Positions 42,511-52,388 of a DNA stretch of 58,319 bases are shown one piece after another. Made by a program: the position numbers and the translations under genes. The notes beneath the pieces are model-generated. The model had not been told where the DNA came from and did not search any database. It saw only the letters and a list, made by a program, of their open reading frames with translations. Origin of the DNA: Oscillospiraceae bacterium (GTDB lineage Bacteria > Bacillota > Clostridia > Oscillospirales > Acutalibacteraceae); assembly GCA_029227055.1 (NCBI GenBank), contig JAQXZE010000040.1:1-58319 (forward strand), given 5' to 3'. Each line of letters opens with the position of its first letter. Position 1 is the stretch's first letter.

Positions 42511-43701
42511 ATGAGCAATACAGCTATTACCGTAAAGCAACTTAATTTTTATGTTAAGTCCTTGCTTGAAGGCGATGTAAAACTTGCTAATATATGTGTA
42601 ACAGGTGAAATATCGAACTTTAAAAATCATTATTCAAGCGGTCATTGGTATTTTACTCTCAAAGATGCTGATGCTGCCATACGCTGCGTTATGTTCAGAG
42701 GCTCGGCTATTAAGGTGAAGTTTGAGCCAAAGGACGGCATGAAGGTAATACTGAGAGGTCGAGTTTCTATTTATGAAAAAGACGGTCAATATCAGTTCTA
42801 TGCTGAAAGTATGACTGTTGACGGTCTCGGTGATATCGCAGTACTGTTTGAACAAATCAAGGAAAAACTTGCAAAGGAAGGGCTGTTTGATTTAGAGTCT
42901 AAACGACCTTTACCTGCCTTTCCGTCACGCATAGCGGTTATTACTTCGGCTACTGGTGCCGCAGTTCAGGATATACTTAATATCCTAAACAGAAGAAATC
43001 CTTTATGTGAAGTGGTGCTTTGTCCTGTATCGGTACAAGGAGAGCTTGCAGTACCCGAAATGCTAAATGCGTTAGATGATGTCTATTCGCTTTCTAATAT
43101 CGATTTAATCATAATCGGTAGGGGTGGCGGCTCAATTGAAGATTTGTGGGCGTTTAATGACGAAAAACTAGCCCGTAAGATTTATGAATCGCCAATTCCT
43201 GTAATTTCAGCAGTAGGTCACGAAACCGATTTTACAATATGCGATTTCGTTGCTGATTTGCGAGCGCCTACACCTTCAGCCGCGGCAGAAATTGCGGTTA
43301 GGGATTTTGGCGAAATCTCAAGTGTTATTGAAACTTCAAAAGAAATGCTTAAAAAGGCTCTCATTAGTAGATATAACCTCGAAGAAGAGCGTCTTGATAG
43401 GCTTTTAAATTCACGTGTGTTTTTATCCCCCGATATATTATTCAGAGAAAAAATTATCACTCTTGATAGATACGCCGAAAAGCTAAAGCTTTTAATCGAA
43501 AAAGCTTTAGGCGAAAAGCGGTCACAGTTTGAAAAATGTGTGGCAAGCATTGACGCTATGAGTCCGCTAAAAATTATGGCAAGAGGATATTCGGTTGTGC
43601 AAAATAAAAATAAAACCGTAACATCTGTAAAAAATCTTTCCGTCAATGATGAGGTTGACTTAATTTTTACAGACGGAAAAGCAAAGGCAAAAATTATTTA
43701 A
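42511..43701 (+). CDS. xseA: Exodeoxyribonuclease VII large subunit
   Basis: A 396-residue nuclease subunit that degrades single-stranded DNA from both ends together with XseB. An N-terminal OB fold (about 1-100, with GEISNFKNHYSSGHWYFTLKD) precedes the catalytic domain: IAVITSATGAAVQDI (about 138-152), IIIGRGGGSIEDLWAFNDE (about 205-223) and SAVGHETDFTICDFVADLRAPTPSAAAE, all conserved. The C-terminus is a coiled coil for the small subunit. It starts three bases after nusB. Confidence 0.97.
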   Translation: MSNTAITVKQLNFYVKSLLEGDVKLANICVTGEISNFKNHYSSGHWYFTLKDADAAIRCVMFRGSAIKVKFEPKDGMKVILRGRVSIYEKDGQYQFYAESMTVDGLGDIAVLFEQIKEKLAKEGLFDLESKRPLPAFPSRIAVITSATGAAVQDILNILNRRNPLCEVVLCPVSVQGELAVPEMLNALDDVYSLSNIDLIIIGRGGGSIEDLWAFNDEKLARKIYESPIPVISAVGHETDFTICDFVADLRAPTPSAAAEIAVRDFGEISSVIETSKEMLKKALISRYNLEEERLDRLLNSRVFLSPDILFREKIITLDRYAEKLKLLIEKALGEKRSQFEKCVASIDAMSPLKIMARGYSVVQNKNKTVTSVKNLSVNDEVDLIFTDGKAKAKII

Positions 43702-43725
43702 TTTAACTCTTTATGGAGGAAAAAT

Positions 43726-43941
43726 ATGGCATCTAGTAAAATAAGTTTTGAAGAATCCCTTGATAAGCTTTCAAAGATTATTGAAAAACTTGAAAAAGGT
43801 GAGTGCTCCCTTGAAGAATCAATCAAACTCTTTGAAGAGGGAATTAAACTTTCTGACAATTGCTCTAAAACTCTTGAAAATGCAAAACAGAAGATTGTTA
43901 GTCTGACCGATGCTAAAAAGGAGGCAAAGCTTGATGATTGA
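43726..43941 (+). CDS. xseB: Exodeoxyribonuclease VII small subunit
   Basis: A 71-residue helical protein that binds the XseA C-terminus. SFEESLDKLSKIIEKLEKG and LEESIKLFEEGIKLSDNCSKTLENAKQKI (opening near residues 6 and 28) are the family pattern. GGAGG precedes the ATG. Its last 8 bases overlap the ispA start. Confidence 0.95.
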   Translation: MASSKISFEESLDKLSKIIEKLEKGECSLEESIKLFEEGIKLSDNCSKTLENAKQKIVSLTDAKKEAKLDD

Positions 43942-44812
43942 TGGCCTTTTAATGAATTTTCAGGCAAAAATGGACGCTCGGCTTGATATTTTACTAACAG
44001 AATCAGGTCAGCTATATGACAGTGTTTTATCTGCCGCCCGTTACAGTATAATTGACGGAGGAAAGCGAATTCGTCCTTTTATACTTACAGAGTTTTATAA
44101 AATCTGTGGCGGCGATGATGATTGCGCTATGAATTTTGCCGCTGCTATTGAAATGATTCACACATATTCGCTTATACACGACGACCTTCCTTGTATGGAT
44201 AATGACGATTTCAGACGAGGAAAGCCCTCTTCACATAAGCAATTCGGCGAGGCTATGGCGCTGCTTGCAGGGGACGCTCTTTTAACCGAGGCCTTTAATG
44301 TCGCTTCAAAAACAATCGGTATTCCTGCAGATAGAATTGTAAAAGCTTTAAATATTCTTGCTGAAAATGCGGGTGTGTCGGGAATGATTGGTGGTCAGGT
44401 AATTGACCTTCAGGGCGAAAAGACAGGACTTACCGCTGATGACAGACTTTTAATGTACAAACTTAAAACCGGTGCCCTTATAAAAGTTTCGGCGCAAATA
44501 GGCGCTGTACTTGCCGGTGCTGATACTGAGCTTGAGTTAGCGGCTGCAGAGTACGGCGAAAACCTTGGAATTGCCTTTCAGCTTGTTGACGATATTCTTG
44601 ATTACGAGGGCGACTTTGAAGCCCTTGGAAAACCTACAGGCAGTGACGAAAAGAACGGCAAAGTAACCTTTGTAAAGCTTCTAGGTATAGAAAACTGCAA
44701 GCTTTTAGCGGCAGAGCATACAAAGAAAGCTCTTGCTACACTAAATAAATTACAGGGTGATACAACCAATATCAAAGAACTTACAGAATACCTCTTAGAA
44801 AGAAAAAATTAA
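43934..44812 (+). CDS. ispA: Polyprenyl (farnesyl) diphosphate synthase
   Basis: A 292-residue all-helical prenyltransferase condensing IPP with allylic diphosphates. The first aspartate-rich motif is HDDLPCMDNDDFRRG (about 84-98), the second is QLVDDILDYEGD (about 223-234), and GGKRIRP lies near 45. The residues before the first motif (AIEMIHTYSLI) suggest a short-chain (FPP/GPP) product. ATG 43934 is supported by AAGGAGG 11-17 bases upstream in xseB. Together with dxs, ispD and ispF it forms the MEP isoprenoid supply of this genome. Confidence 0.95.
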   Translation: MIDGLLMNFQAKMDARLDILLTESGQLYDSVLSAARYSIIDGGKRIRPFILTEFYKICGGDDDCAMNFAAAIEMIHTYSLIHDDLPCMDNDDFRRGKPSSHKQFGEAMALLAGDALLTEAFNVASKTIGIPADRIVKALNILAENAGVSGMIGGQVIDLQGEKTGLTADDRLLMYKLKTGALIKVSAQIGAVLAGADTELELAAAEYGENLGIAFQLVDDILDYEGDFEALGKPTGSDEKNGKVTFVKLLGIENCKLLAAEHTKKALATLNKLQGDTTNIKELTEYLLERKN

Positions 44813-44819
44813 GGGATGT

Positions 44820-46646
44820 TTGAATTTGGAATATAATTTTTTACAAAAAATTAAATCTCCTGAAGATGTTAAGAAATTATCTTACGAAGAAATTGATAAA
44901 TTATGCAATGAAATGCGGCACTGCATAATTGATACTGTTTCTAAAAATGGCGGTCATTTGGCTTCTAACTTGGGTGTAGTTGAGCTTACAGTTGCTTTAC
45001 ACCGAGTTTTCTCGTCACCTGACGATGCTATTATCTTTGATGTGGGTCATCAGTCATACCCTCATAAGCTATTAACCGGCCGTTTTGACAGATTTAACAC
45101 TCTTCGCACTAAAGACGGTATTTCAGGCTTTATGAAGCCGAATGAAAGCCCTCACGATTATATTACTACAGGCCATAGCAGTAACTCTATATCTGCGGCT
45201 TACGGTATATATAAGGCTAAGAAACTTTTAGGAGAAAAGGGTACAGCGGTAGCCGTAATCGGTGACGGTGCTTTAACAGGTGGACTAGCCTATGAAGCAC
45301 TTAATAACGCAGGCAATACAAAGGGTAATTTCATTATTATTCTAAACGATAATAAGATGTCTATATCTCAAAATGTAGGCGCACTTGCAAGAGGCCTTAC
45401 TAAACTTCGAAATCAACCTAAATACCGCGATTTTAAATTTAAAGTAGGCAAATTTTTATCAAAGCTTGGTGTTTTCGGTCTAAAAACCTATAGATTGATT
45501 TCCAGAATTAAAGATTTTCTTAAATCGGTTGTTTATAGAAATAACATTTTTTCTTCTTTGGGCTTTAACTATTTAGGTCCTGTGAACGGTCATGATGTTA
45601 AGGCTATGGAATCATTGTTTTCTTCTGCTATAATGAATGACAAGCCTACACTTATTCACGTTCTTACAACTAAAGGTAAAGGCTATCCGTATGCCGAAAA
45701 CAGCCCTAAAAATTATCACGGCGTATCACCGTTTGATATTGAGGCGGGTGCATCACAAAGCGGAAACCTTTCTTATTCGGATATTGCAGGTAAAACTCTA
45801 TGTAATTTAGCCGATGCAAACGAGAAAATATGTGCAATTACTGCCGCTATGACTGTAGGTACAGGTCTATCGGACTTTGCAACAGAACATAAGGACAGAT
45901 TTTTTGATGTAGGTATTGCAGAGCAGCATGCAACTGCCTTTGCCGCAGGAATGGCTCGCGGCGGAATGATACCTTTTTTTGTAGTGTATTCTACATTTTT
46001 GCAAAGAGCTTATGACCAGATAATTCACGATGCCGCAATACAGAACCTGCCGATTAAAATTTTAATTGACAGAGCAGGTATTGTCGGGGAAGACGGAGAA
46101 ACCCATCAGGGTATATTTGATGTTGCTTTTCTCTCTTCAATACCGAATGTCAATATTTATTCGCCGTCATCATTTGATGAGCTTGAACGGGCAATCAGAA
46201 AAACGGCATTTAATAGCGAACTTGCGGCTATTCGTTATCCCAGAGGTCTTCAAAATGACAATTATCAGGGTAACACCGACGGTGATTTTACCTTTCTTAA
46301 AACAGGTTCTAAGAAGTTACTAGTAACCTACGGCAGACTTTTTTCTAATGCAATTGAAGCACAGAAAACTGCAGAGTTTGATATATTAAAGCTTAATAAA
46401 ATTTATCCTTTATCAAACGAAATGTTAAAGGACCTACTTTCTTATGAAAAGATTTGCTTTTTTGAGGAAGTTGTTTTAAGTGGCTCGGTTTCAGAGCATT
46501 TGGGTTCTTTGCTAATGGATGCAGGATATAGAGGTGCTTATGAGAAATATACTATAAACGATGAGTTTGTGCCTTCAAATTCTGTTTCTGCAGCACTAAA
46601 AGAATATAAGCTTGATAGCGATTCTATGATTGAAATTATGACATAA
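44820..46646 (+). CDS. dxs: 1-deoxy-D-xylulose-5-phosphate synthase
   Basis: A 608-residue thiamine-diphosphate enzyme joining pyruvate and glyceraldehyde-3-phosphate, the first MEP-pathway step. The N-terminal HLASNLGVVELTVALHRVF, the HQSYPHKLLTGR segment and the ThDP motif GDGALTGGLAYEALNNAG lie in the first third; the catalytic glutamate is in FDVGIAEQHATAFAAG. The length is typical. It starts with TTG; the TTG at 44820 is only three bases from AAGGGA, so the in-frame TTG at 44826 may be the real start. Confidence 0.96.
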   Translation: MNLEYNFLQKIKSPEDVKKLSYEEIDKLCNEMRHCIIDTVSKNGGHLASNLGVVELTVALHRVFSSPDDAIIFDVGHQSYPHKLLTGRFDRFNTLRTKDGISGFMKPNESPHDYITTGHSSNSISAAYGIYKAKKLLGEKGTAVAVIGDGALTGGLAYEALNNAGNTKGNFIIILNDNKMSISQNVGALARGLTKLRNQPKYRDFKFKVGKFLSKLGVFGLKTYRLISRIKDFLKSVVYRNNIFSSLGFNYLGPVNGHDVKAMESLFSSAIMNDKPTLIHVLTTKGKGYPYAENSPKNYHGVSPFDIEAGASQSGNLSYSDIAGKTLCNLADANEKICAITAAMTVGTGLSDFATEHKDRFFDVGIAEQHATAFAAGMARGGMIPFFVVYSTFLQRAYDQIIHDAAIQNLPIKILIDRAGIVGEDGETHQGIFDVAFLSSIPNVNIYSPSSFDELERAIRKTAFNSELAAIRYPRGLQNDNYQGNTDGDFTFLKTGSKKLLVTYGRLFSNAIEAQKTAEFDILKLNKIYPLSNEMLKDLLSYEKICFFEEVVLSGSVSEHLGSLLMDAGYRGAYEKYTINDEFVPSNSVSAALKEYKLDSDSMIEIMT

Positions 46647-46655
46647 GGGGAACAT

Positions 46656-47465
46656 ATGGCAGATAAATTAAGACTTGATACTGCGGTTTTTGAGATGGGT
46701 TATGCCGAAAGCAGAGAAAAAGCAAAAGCTATGATAATGGCAGGAATTGTTTATGTAAACAATCAAAAATCGGATAAACCCGGTACTACACTAAAACCTG
46801 ACGATATTGTAGAGGTCAGAGGAGCAACACTTAAATATGTCAGCCGCGGCGGATTAAAGCTTGAAAAGGCAATTTCAGCTTTTTCAATAAACCTTACCGA
46901 TATGGTCTGCGCTGATATCGGGGCTTCTACCGGTGGATTTACCGACTGTATGCTTCAAAACGGCGCTGCTAAGGTTTATTCAATTGATGTAGGTTACGGT
47001 CAGCTTGCTTGGAAACTCAGAAGCGATGATAGGGTAGTAAACCTTGAACGCGCTAACTTCCGCTATGTTACGAAAGAGCAAATACCTGAGGATTTGGATT
47101 TTGCTTCGGTTGATGTTTCCTTTATATCGCTATCTCATATTCTTCCCGTACTCAACACGCTTTTAAAGGATAATGCAAATGCTGTATGTCTTATTAAACC
47201 GCAATTTGAAGCGGGCAAAGAAAAAGTTGGTAAAAAAGGTGTTGTAAGAGACAAAGCGGTTCACATTGAAGTAATTGAAAAAATAGTAAATATAGCACTC
47301 GAAAACGGATTTTCAGTTTTGGGATTAGACTTTTCACCAATTAAAGGCCCTGAAGGTAATATCGAATACCTTTGTTATTTAGAAAAAAGTGAAAACCCTG
47401 AGATTTTAACTACGGTTTTAGCCGAAGATATTGTTGAGGCATCTTATTTAAAGTTAAAGGAGTAA
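46656..47465 (+). CDS. tlyA: TlyA family rRNA 2'-O-methyltransferase
   Basis: A 269-residue protein with an N-terminal S4 RNA-binding domain (RLDTAVFEMGYAESREKAKAMIMAG, first 30 residues) and an FtsJ-like methyltransferase with the SAM loop DIGASTGGFTDCMLQ (about 88-102). TlyA proteins methylate cytidines of 16S/23S rRNA; older annotations call them hemolysins. Its place between dxs and nadK is standard in Firmicutes. GGGG precedes the ATG. Confidence 0.94.
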   Translation: MADKLRLDTAVFEMGYAESREKAKAMIMAGIVYVNNQKSDKPGTTLKPDDIVEVRGATLKYVSRGGLKLEKAISAFSINLTDMVCADIGASTGGFTDCMLQNGAAKVYSIDVGYGQLAWKLRSDDRVVNLERANFRYVTKEQIPEDLDFASVDVSFISLSHILPVLNTLLKDNANAVCLIKPQFEAGKEKVGKKGVVRDKAVHIEVIEKIVNIALENGFSVLGLDFSPIKGPEGNIEYLCYLEKSENPEILTTVLAEDIVEASYLKLKE

Positions 47466-47468
47466 TTT

Positions 47469-48314
47469 ATGGTTGTTGCAGTTTTGCCAAACCTCGATAA
47501 GAGGGGTGCGGCGGATATGGTTGAAAAAATCGGTGCATTTTTAAAGCAAGAGGGAATAACTGCTTATTTACCGGACAGTATATGTTGTCCGGATTATCTG
47601 CATGCGCCTGATTCTGAACTCTATTCTTTGGCAGATATAATTATCACTGTCGGCGGAGACGGTACAATTATCAGATATGCAAAGCGTGCAGCATTAGATA
47701 ATAAGCCCATTTTAGGTATAAATGCCGGTAGAATTGGCTATCTAGCCAATATTGAGCAAAACGAATATAAACTCTTATCTAAACTAAAAACCGGTGAATA
47801 CCATATCGAAAAACGAATGATGCTTGATGTTAGAGTATGCGAAAACGGAAAAACTATCGGTCAATATAATGCACTCAACGAGATAGTTGTAACAAGCGGA
47901 TTTATGTCAAGAATAATTGATGTCGCGGCTGTAGTCGAGGGTGATAGCATTAATTACCGTGCTGACGGTTTAATTGTTTCAACACCTACAGGTTCTACTG
48001 CATATTCAATGTCGGCAGGAGGCCCTATAATTGACCCGACTACCGAAAATATTTGTATAACCCCCATTTGTTCGCACTCACTTTCTGCAAAACCAATTTT
48101 ATTATCATCAGAGCGTACAATTAAATTAAAGGCATATTCTAAAAAGAAAACCGAAATTTTCTTATCTGTTGACGGCAGAAAAGCAGCTAATGTTAAACCT
48201 TATACAGAAATATTTGTTACTAAATCAGATAAATCCGTTCAACTTATAAATTTAAATAACAAATCTTTCTATAAAACCCTTTCTGCAAAATTTTCTGATG
48301 TGAGGAGTGGCTGA
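47469..48314 (+). CDS. nadK: NAD kinase
   Basis: A 281-residue kinase producing NADP from NAD. The catalytic GGDGT motif is in ITVGGDGTIIRYAK (about 58-71), followed by GINAGRIGYLANIE (about 84-97), the NE pair in ALNEIVV, and the TPTGSTAYSMSAGGPI loop (about 176-191). AAGGAG lies upstream within the tlyA stop region. It is followed after two bases by argR. Confidence 0.96.
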   Translation: MVVAVLPNLDKRGAADMVEKIGAFLKQEGITAYLPDSICCPDYLHAPDSELYSLADIIITVGGDGTIIRYAKRAALDNKPILGINAGRIGYLANIEQNEYKLLSKLKTGEYHIEKRMMLDVRVCENGKTIGQYNALNEIVVTSGFMSRIIDVAAVVEGDSINYRADGLIVSTPTGSTAYSMSAGGPIIDPTTENICITPICSHSLSAKPILLSSERTIKLKAYSKKKTEIFLSVDGRKAANVKPYTEIFVTKSDKSVQLINLNNKSFYKTLSAKFSDVRSG

Positions 48315-48316
48315 TT

Positions 48317-48769
48317 TTGAAAAACAAAAGACAACAAAGAATTTTAGAACTGATATCAGATAATATCATTTTAACACAGGAAGAGCTACAAAATGCCCTT
48401 ATAGCAGACGGTTTTAAAATAACTCAGTCTACTGTTTCGAGAGATATAAAGGAACTGCGCCTTATAAAAGGTCATGACTCGAATGGTAATTACAGATATA
48501 TCTGTAGAGAGGATGTTTCTGTTGCTGAGCAGCCACTTAATCACTATAAAGAAATGATTTCAAAATCGGTGAGAACTCTTGATTTTGCAATGAATAATGT
48601 AGTAATCAAGTCTTATACCGGTATGGCATCTAGTGTTTGTGTTGCTATTGATATGCTTTATAATGATAAAATGCTCGGTTCTCTTGCAGGGGACGACACG
48701 ATTTTTATTGTTACAAGAAGTGAAGCAGAATCTAAAAATCTTGTGGACGAGATTAAAAATATTATGTAA
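48317..48769 (+). CDS. argR: Arginine repressor ArgR/AhrC
   Basis: A 150-residue regulator with an N-terminal winged helix (RILELISDNIILTQEELQNAL, then TQSTVSRDIKELRLIK with the SR recognition residues) and a C-terminal hexamerisation/arginine domain (AGDDTIFIVTRSE, with the paired aspartates). It represses arginine synthesis genes when arginine is abundant; no arg genes are in the window. Start is TTG 48317 with GAGGAG nine bases upstream. The argR-recN order is the usual one. Confidence 0.94.
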   Translation: MKNKRQQRILELISDNIILTQEELQNALIADGFKITQSTVSRDIKELRLIKGHDSNGNYRYICREDVSVAEQPLNHYKEMISKSVRTLDFAMNNVVIKSYTGMASSVCVAIDMLYNDKMLGSLAGDDTIFIVTRSEAESKNLVDEIKNIM

Positions 48770-48781
48770 CGGCGGGATATT

Positions 48782-50455
48782 ATGCTAGAATTTTTGCATA
48801 TTGAAAATATTGCTGTAATAGAAAAATCCGATATTGAGTTATCAAACGGTTTGAATATTTTAACGGGAGAAACAGGTGCCGGCAAATCTATTATTATCGA
48901 TTCAATCAATGCAATTTTGGGTGAACGCACCTCAAAAGACCTTATAAGAACAGGCTGTGAAAGGGCAGAAGTTTCTGCGATTTTTTCAAATCTTAATAAA
49001 CCCGTTCTCGATCTACTTTGCGAAAACGGATTTTCTGTCGATGAGGACGGAAAGCTTCTTGTAAAAAGGGTTCTCTCACAGTCGGGCGGTAGTGTTAAAA
49101 TTAATGGTAAACCCTCAACTGTTTCTTTGCTCAAAATTATAGGACAAGCATTGGTTAATATACACGGTCAGCACGATAATCAAAACCTTTTAGACCCGCA
49201 AAATCATATTTTGTACATTGATAAAATGGCAGAAAACGAGCAACTTCTTTCTGATTATTATCAGGAATTTAAACGCCTTAATGCTATCAGAAAAGAACTT
49301 CGTGCACTTGAGATGGACGAGGAAGAAAAGGCTCGCAAAATCGAACTTTTAAAATATCAAATTGATGAAATCGAAAGAGCAGATATAACAGTAGGAGAAG
49401 TAGCTTCACTTAAAGAAAAAATCAGTCTTGCTCACTCTAAAGAGAAAATTCTCAATACAATTAATACTATTAGTGGAATTTTTGAGGGTAGCGATGATAA
49501 AAACGGCGTTATTTCAGGTCTTGAAGAGATAAACAGACTGCTCTCTCAAATCGATATAAAAGCGCTTGAGGCAGACTCTCAGCATCTTTCAGATGCGCTT
49601 TTCACAATTAAAGATGTTTCCCAAAATATCAGAGATTATGAAAGTAATGAAGGTATTGATAACCTCGATTTAAATGCCCTTGAAGAAAGACTTGACTTGC
49701 TGCGTCGCATTATGCTAAAATACGGCGGTAGCGAAGAAAAAGTCTTTGAGTATTTAGAAAACTCAAAGGCAGACCTTGAAAAAATTGCTTTTTCGGAAAA
49801 AAGAATTGATGAGCTCTCATCAGAACTTGACAATTCTACAGAGTGCCTAATTGAAAAGGCTGAAAAACTCACAAAATCAAGAATCGATGCTTCAAATAAA
49901 TTTGCAAAAGAAATTTGCAATGTCTTATCCTTCCTTGATATGCCGTCGGTAAAATTTTTGGTGGATATCAAAAAGGGAAGATATACAAAAATCGGATGCG
50001 ACGAGATTGAGTTTTTAATCGGAACCAATGTCGGTGAAGATATTAAACCGCTTTATAAAATAGCGTCGGGCGGTGAGCTTTCTCGAGTTATGTTGGCAAT
50101 AAAGAGTGTGCTCGCTGAAAAAGACGATACACAAACCCTTATTTTCGACGAAATTGATACAGGAATAAGCGGTCATGCCGCATCAAAAGTGGGAGTACAG
50201 CTAAAAAAGGTATCAAAAAACAGACAGGTAATTTCTGTTACCCATTTAGCGCAGATTTCAGCCTTTGCGGATAATCATTTACTTATCCAAAAGCACACCG
50301 AAAACGATAGGGTATTTACAAATGTTAAATCGCTTTCTTATGACGAAAAAATTCTTGAAATTGCAAGGATTATGTCTGGAAATAAAATAACTGATAATTT
50401 ATATAATTCTGCTAAAGAATTATTGGATAGGAGTCAAAACGATGAAAATTTATGA
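48782..50455 (+). CDS. recN: DNA repair protein RecN
   Basis: A 557-residue SMC-like ATPase acting early at double-strand breaks. Walker A is GETGAGKSIIIDSI (about 30-43). A long coiled-coil middle (about 150-390) separates it from the C-terminal lobe, with the signature IASGGELSRVMLAIKS and Walker B TLIFDEIDTGISG. SVTHLAQISAFAD follows. GGCGGG precedes the ATG. Its last 14 bases overlap the tyrS start. In Bacillus the next genes would be spoIVB and spo0A; that arrangement is lost here. Confidence 0.96.
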   Translation: MLEFLHIENIAVIEKSDIELSNGLNILTGETGAGKSIIIDSINAILGERTSKDLIRTGCERAEVSAIFSNLNKPVLDLLCENGFSVDEDGKLLVKRVLSQSGGSVKINGKPSTVSLLKIIGQALVNIHGQHDNQNLLDPQNHILYIDKMAENEQLLSDYYQEFKRLNAIRKELRALEMDEEEKARKIELLKYQIDEIERADITVGEVASLKEKISLAHSKEKILNTINTISGIFEGSDDKNGVISGLEEINRLLSQIDIKALEADSQHLSDALFTIKDVSQNIRDYESNEGIDNLDLNALEERLDLLRRIMLKYGGSEEKVFEYLENSKADLEKIAFSEKRIDELSSELDNSTECLIEKAEKLTKSRIDASNKFAKEICNVLSFLDMPSVKFLVDIKKGRYTKIGCDEIEFLIGTNVGEDIKPLYKIASGGELSRVMLAIKSVLAEKDDTQTLIFDEIDTGISGHAASKVGVQLKKVSKNRQVISVTHLAQISAFADNHLLIQKHTENDRVFTNVKSLSYDEKILEIARIMSGNKITDNLYNSAKELLDRSQNDENL

Positions 50456-51662
50456 TGAACTCGTAGCCCGTGGACTTATCGCACAGGTTACAGACGAAGA
50501 CGAAATCAAAGAACTTGTAAACAACGGTAAAGCCGTTTTCTACATAGGCTTTGACCCCACTGCTGACAGTCTTCATGTAGGTCATTTTATGGCGCTTTGC
50601 CTTATGAAACGCTTACAGATGGCAGGCAACAAACCGATTGCTTTAATAGGCGGTGGTACAGGTCATATCGGTGACCCGTCAGGCAGAACTGATATGCGCT
50701 CTATGATGACAGCTGAGCAGATTCAGCATAACTGTGACTGCTTTAAAAAGCAGATGAGCCGTTTTATTGAATTCGGTGAAGGAAAAGCACAGATGGTTAA
50801 TAATGCCGACTGGCTTTTAAAGCTTAATTATGTTGATTTACTTCGTGAGGTTGGAGCTTGTTTTTCTGTTAATAATATGCTCAGAGCTGAGTGCTATAAG
50901 CAGAGAATGGAAAAAGGTCTTTCTTTCCTCGAATTTAACTATATGATTATGCAAAGTTATGACTTCTATCATCTTTTTAAGGAATACGGTTGTAATATGC
51001 AGTTCGGCGGAGACGACCAGTGGTCAAATATGCTTGGCGGTACCGAACTTATCCGTAAAAAGCTCGGCAAAGATGCTTATGCTATGACAATTACCCTTCT
51101 TTTAAACTCTGAAGGCAAGAAAATGGGTAAAACTGTCGGCGGCGCTGTTTGGCTAGACCCAAACAAAACCTCACCTTACGATTTTTATCAGTATTGGAGA
51201 AATGTAGGGGATAAGGATGTACTTAAATGCATAAGAATGCTTACCTTTTTACCTCTTGAAGAAATTGATAAAATGGATGCTTGGGAAGGTAATCAGCTAA
51301 ATACTGCAAAAGAAATACTAGCCTATGAGCTCACAAAGATTGTTCACGGTGAAGAAGAAGCCGAAAAGGCACAGGCAGCAGCAAGAGCAATATTTGCAGG
51401 CGGTGCATCACACGAAGGTATGCCTTCAACCGCTTTAGAGGATTCCGACTTTACAGACGGCAAGATAGGTCTTCTTGCAATGATGGTTAAAGCAAACCTT
51501 TCTGCATCAAACGGAGAAGCAAGACGCCTTGTTCAACAGGGAGGCGTTTCGGTAAACGACCAGAAAATCACAGACCCATCTTTTGCGCTTTCGAAGGAAG
51601 ACTTCGAAAACGATGTAATTGTTAAAAAGGGTAAAAAGGTTTATCACAAGTTCACAATATAG
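50442..51662 (+). CDS. tyrS: Tyrosyl-tRNA synthetase
   Basis: A 406-residue class I synthetase of the long bacterial (TyrRS-S) type. The HIGH motif appears as SLHVGHFM (about 44-51), the KMSKS loop as GKKMGKTVGG (about 224-233), and the tyrosine pocket in NYMIMQSYDFYHL and GGDDQWSNM. The C-terminal S4 domain (about 345-406) binds the long variable arm. AGGAG precedes the ATG inside recN. No T-box leader is present, as expected for an internal operon gene. Confidence 0.97.
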   Translation: MKIYDELVARGLIAQVTDEDEIKELVNNGKAVFYIGFDPTADSLHVGHFMALCLMKRLQMAGNKPIALIGGGTGHIGDPSGRTDMRSMMTAEQIQHNCDCFKKQMSRFIEFGEGKAQMVNNADWLLKLNYVDLLREVGACFSVNNMLRAECYKQRMEKGLSFLEFNYMIMQSYDFYHLFKEYGCNMQFGGDDQWSNMLGGTELIRKKLGKDAYAMTITLLLNSEGKKMGKTVGGAVWLDPNKTSPYDFYQYWRNVGDKDVLKCIRMLTFLPLEEIDKMDAWEGNQLNTAKEILAYELTKIVHGEEEAEKAQAAARAIFAGGASHEGMPSTALEDSDFTDGKIGLLAMMVKANLSASNGEARRLVQQGGVSVNDQKITDPSFALSKEDFENDVIVKKGKKVYHKFTI

Positions 51663-51691
51663 TGTGTTTACCTATATAAATAAACTAAATC

Positions 51692-51720
51692 TTGACAAAT
51701 TACTTTAAAAGTCTTATAAT
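51692..51720 (+). promoter_or_regulatory. Promoter of efp
   Basis: TTGACA (51692-51697), 17 bases, TATAAT (51715-51720): full sigma-A consensus. Confidence 0.9.
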
Positions 51721-51756
51721 TTTTTAGTAAATGTAAATCATTAGGAGGATATAAAA

Positions 51757-52314
51757 ATGATTAGTGCCGGCGATTTTAGAAATGGTGTTACTTTTGAAGA
51801 GGATGGAAATGTTTTACAGGTTATTGAATTCCAGCATGTAAAACCCGGTAAAGGTGCAGCTTTCGTAAGAACTAAAACAAAGAATGTTATTACTGGTGCT
51901 GTAATTGAAAAGAGTTACAACCCCACCGCAAAGTTCCCCACAGCTTTTGTTGAGCGTAAGGATATGGAATATTCTTATGAGGATGGCGGACTTTATTACT
52001 TCATGGATCAGGAAACTTATGAGCTTGTTCCGATTAATGGTTCTGAACTTGGCGATAACTTCAAGTTTGTTAAAGAAAATATGGTTTGTAAGATTTTATC
52101 CTATAAGGGTAATGTTTTTGGTGTTGAGCCTCCAACATTCGTTGAACTCACAGTTACAAAGACAGACCCTGGTTTTAAAGGCGATACAGCTACAAATGCA
52201 ACAAAGCCTGCAACTCTTGAAACAGGATGCGAAATCCGTGTTCCGCTTTTCATCGACGAAGGCGATGTAATTCGTATTGACACCCGTACAGGTGAATATA
52301 TGGAGCGTGCTTAA
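51757..52314 (+). CDS. efp: Elongation factor P
   Basis: A 185-residue, three-domain tRNA-mimicking factor that relieves stalling at proline runs. The tip loop reads [16 protein letters not shown], with lysine at position 32. This is the residue that carries 5-aminopentanol in Bacillus, and the surrounding loop matches that type rather than the beta-lysyl type of E. coli. The C-terminal signature [17 protein letters not shown] is present. AGGAGG precedes the ATG and the promoter is consensus, fitting a highly expressed gene. Confidence 0.97.
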   Translation: MISAGDFRNGVTFEEDGNVLQVIEFQHVKPGKGAAFVRTKTKNVITGAVIEKSYNPTAKFPTAFVERKDMEYSYEDGGLYYFMDQETYELVPINGSELGDNFKFVKENMVCKILSYKGNVFGVEPPTFVELTVTKTDPGFKGDTATNATKPATLETGCEIRVPLFIDEGDVIRIDTRTGEYMERA

Positions 52315-52349
52315 TTTTTACTGCATAAAACAGTATTTTCAGTAAAAAT
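52314..52349 (+). terminator. Likely terminator of efp
   Basis: ATTTTTACTG (52314-52323) pairs with CAGTAAAAAT (52340-52349), with an inner ACTG/CAGT alternative. It is AT-rich and followed by TAGTTTTATT, so strength is uncertain. Confidence 0.6.
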
Positions 52350-52388
52350 TAGTTTTATTAAAGTATTTTACAGAACGGAGAGGTAACT

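Noticed and set aside
43698-43967. 89-codon minus-strand frame opposite xseB
   Set aside because: Antisense shadow of xseB and the ispA start.
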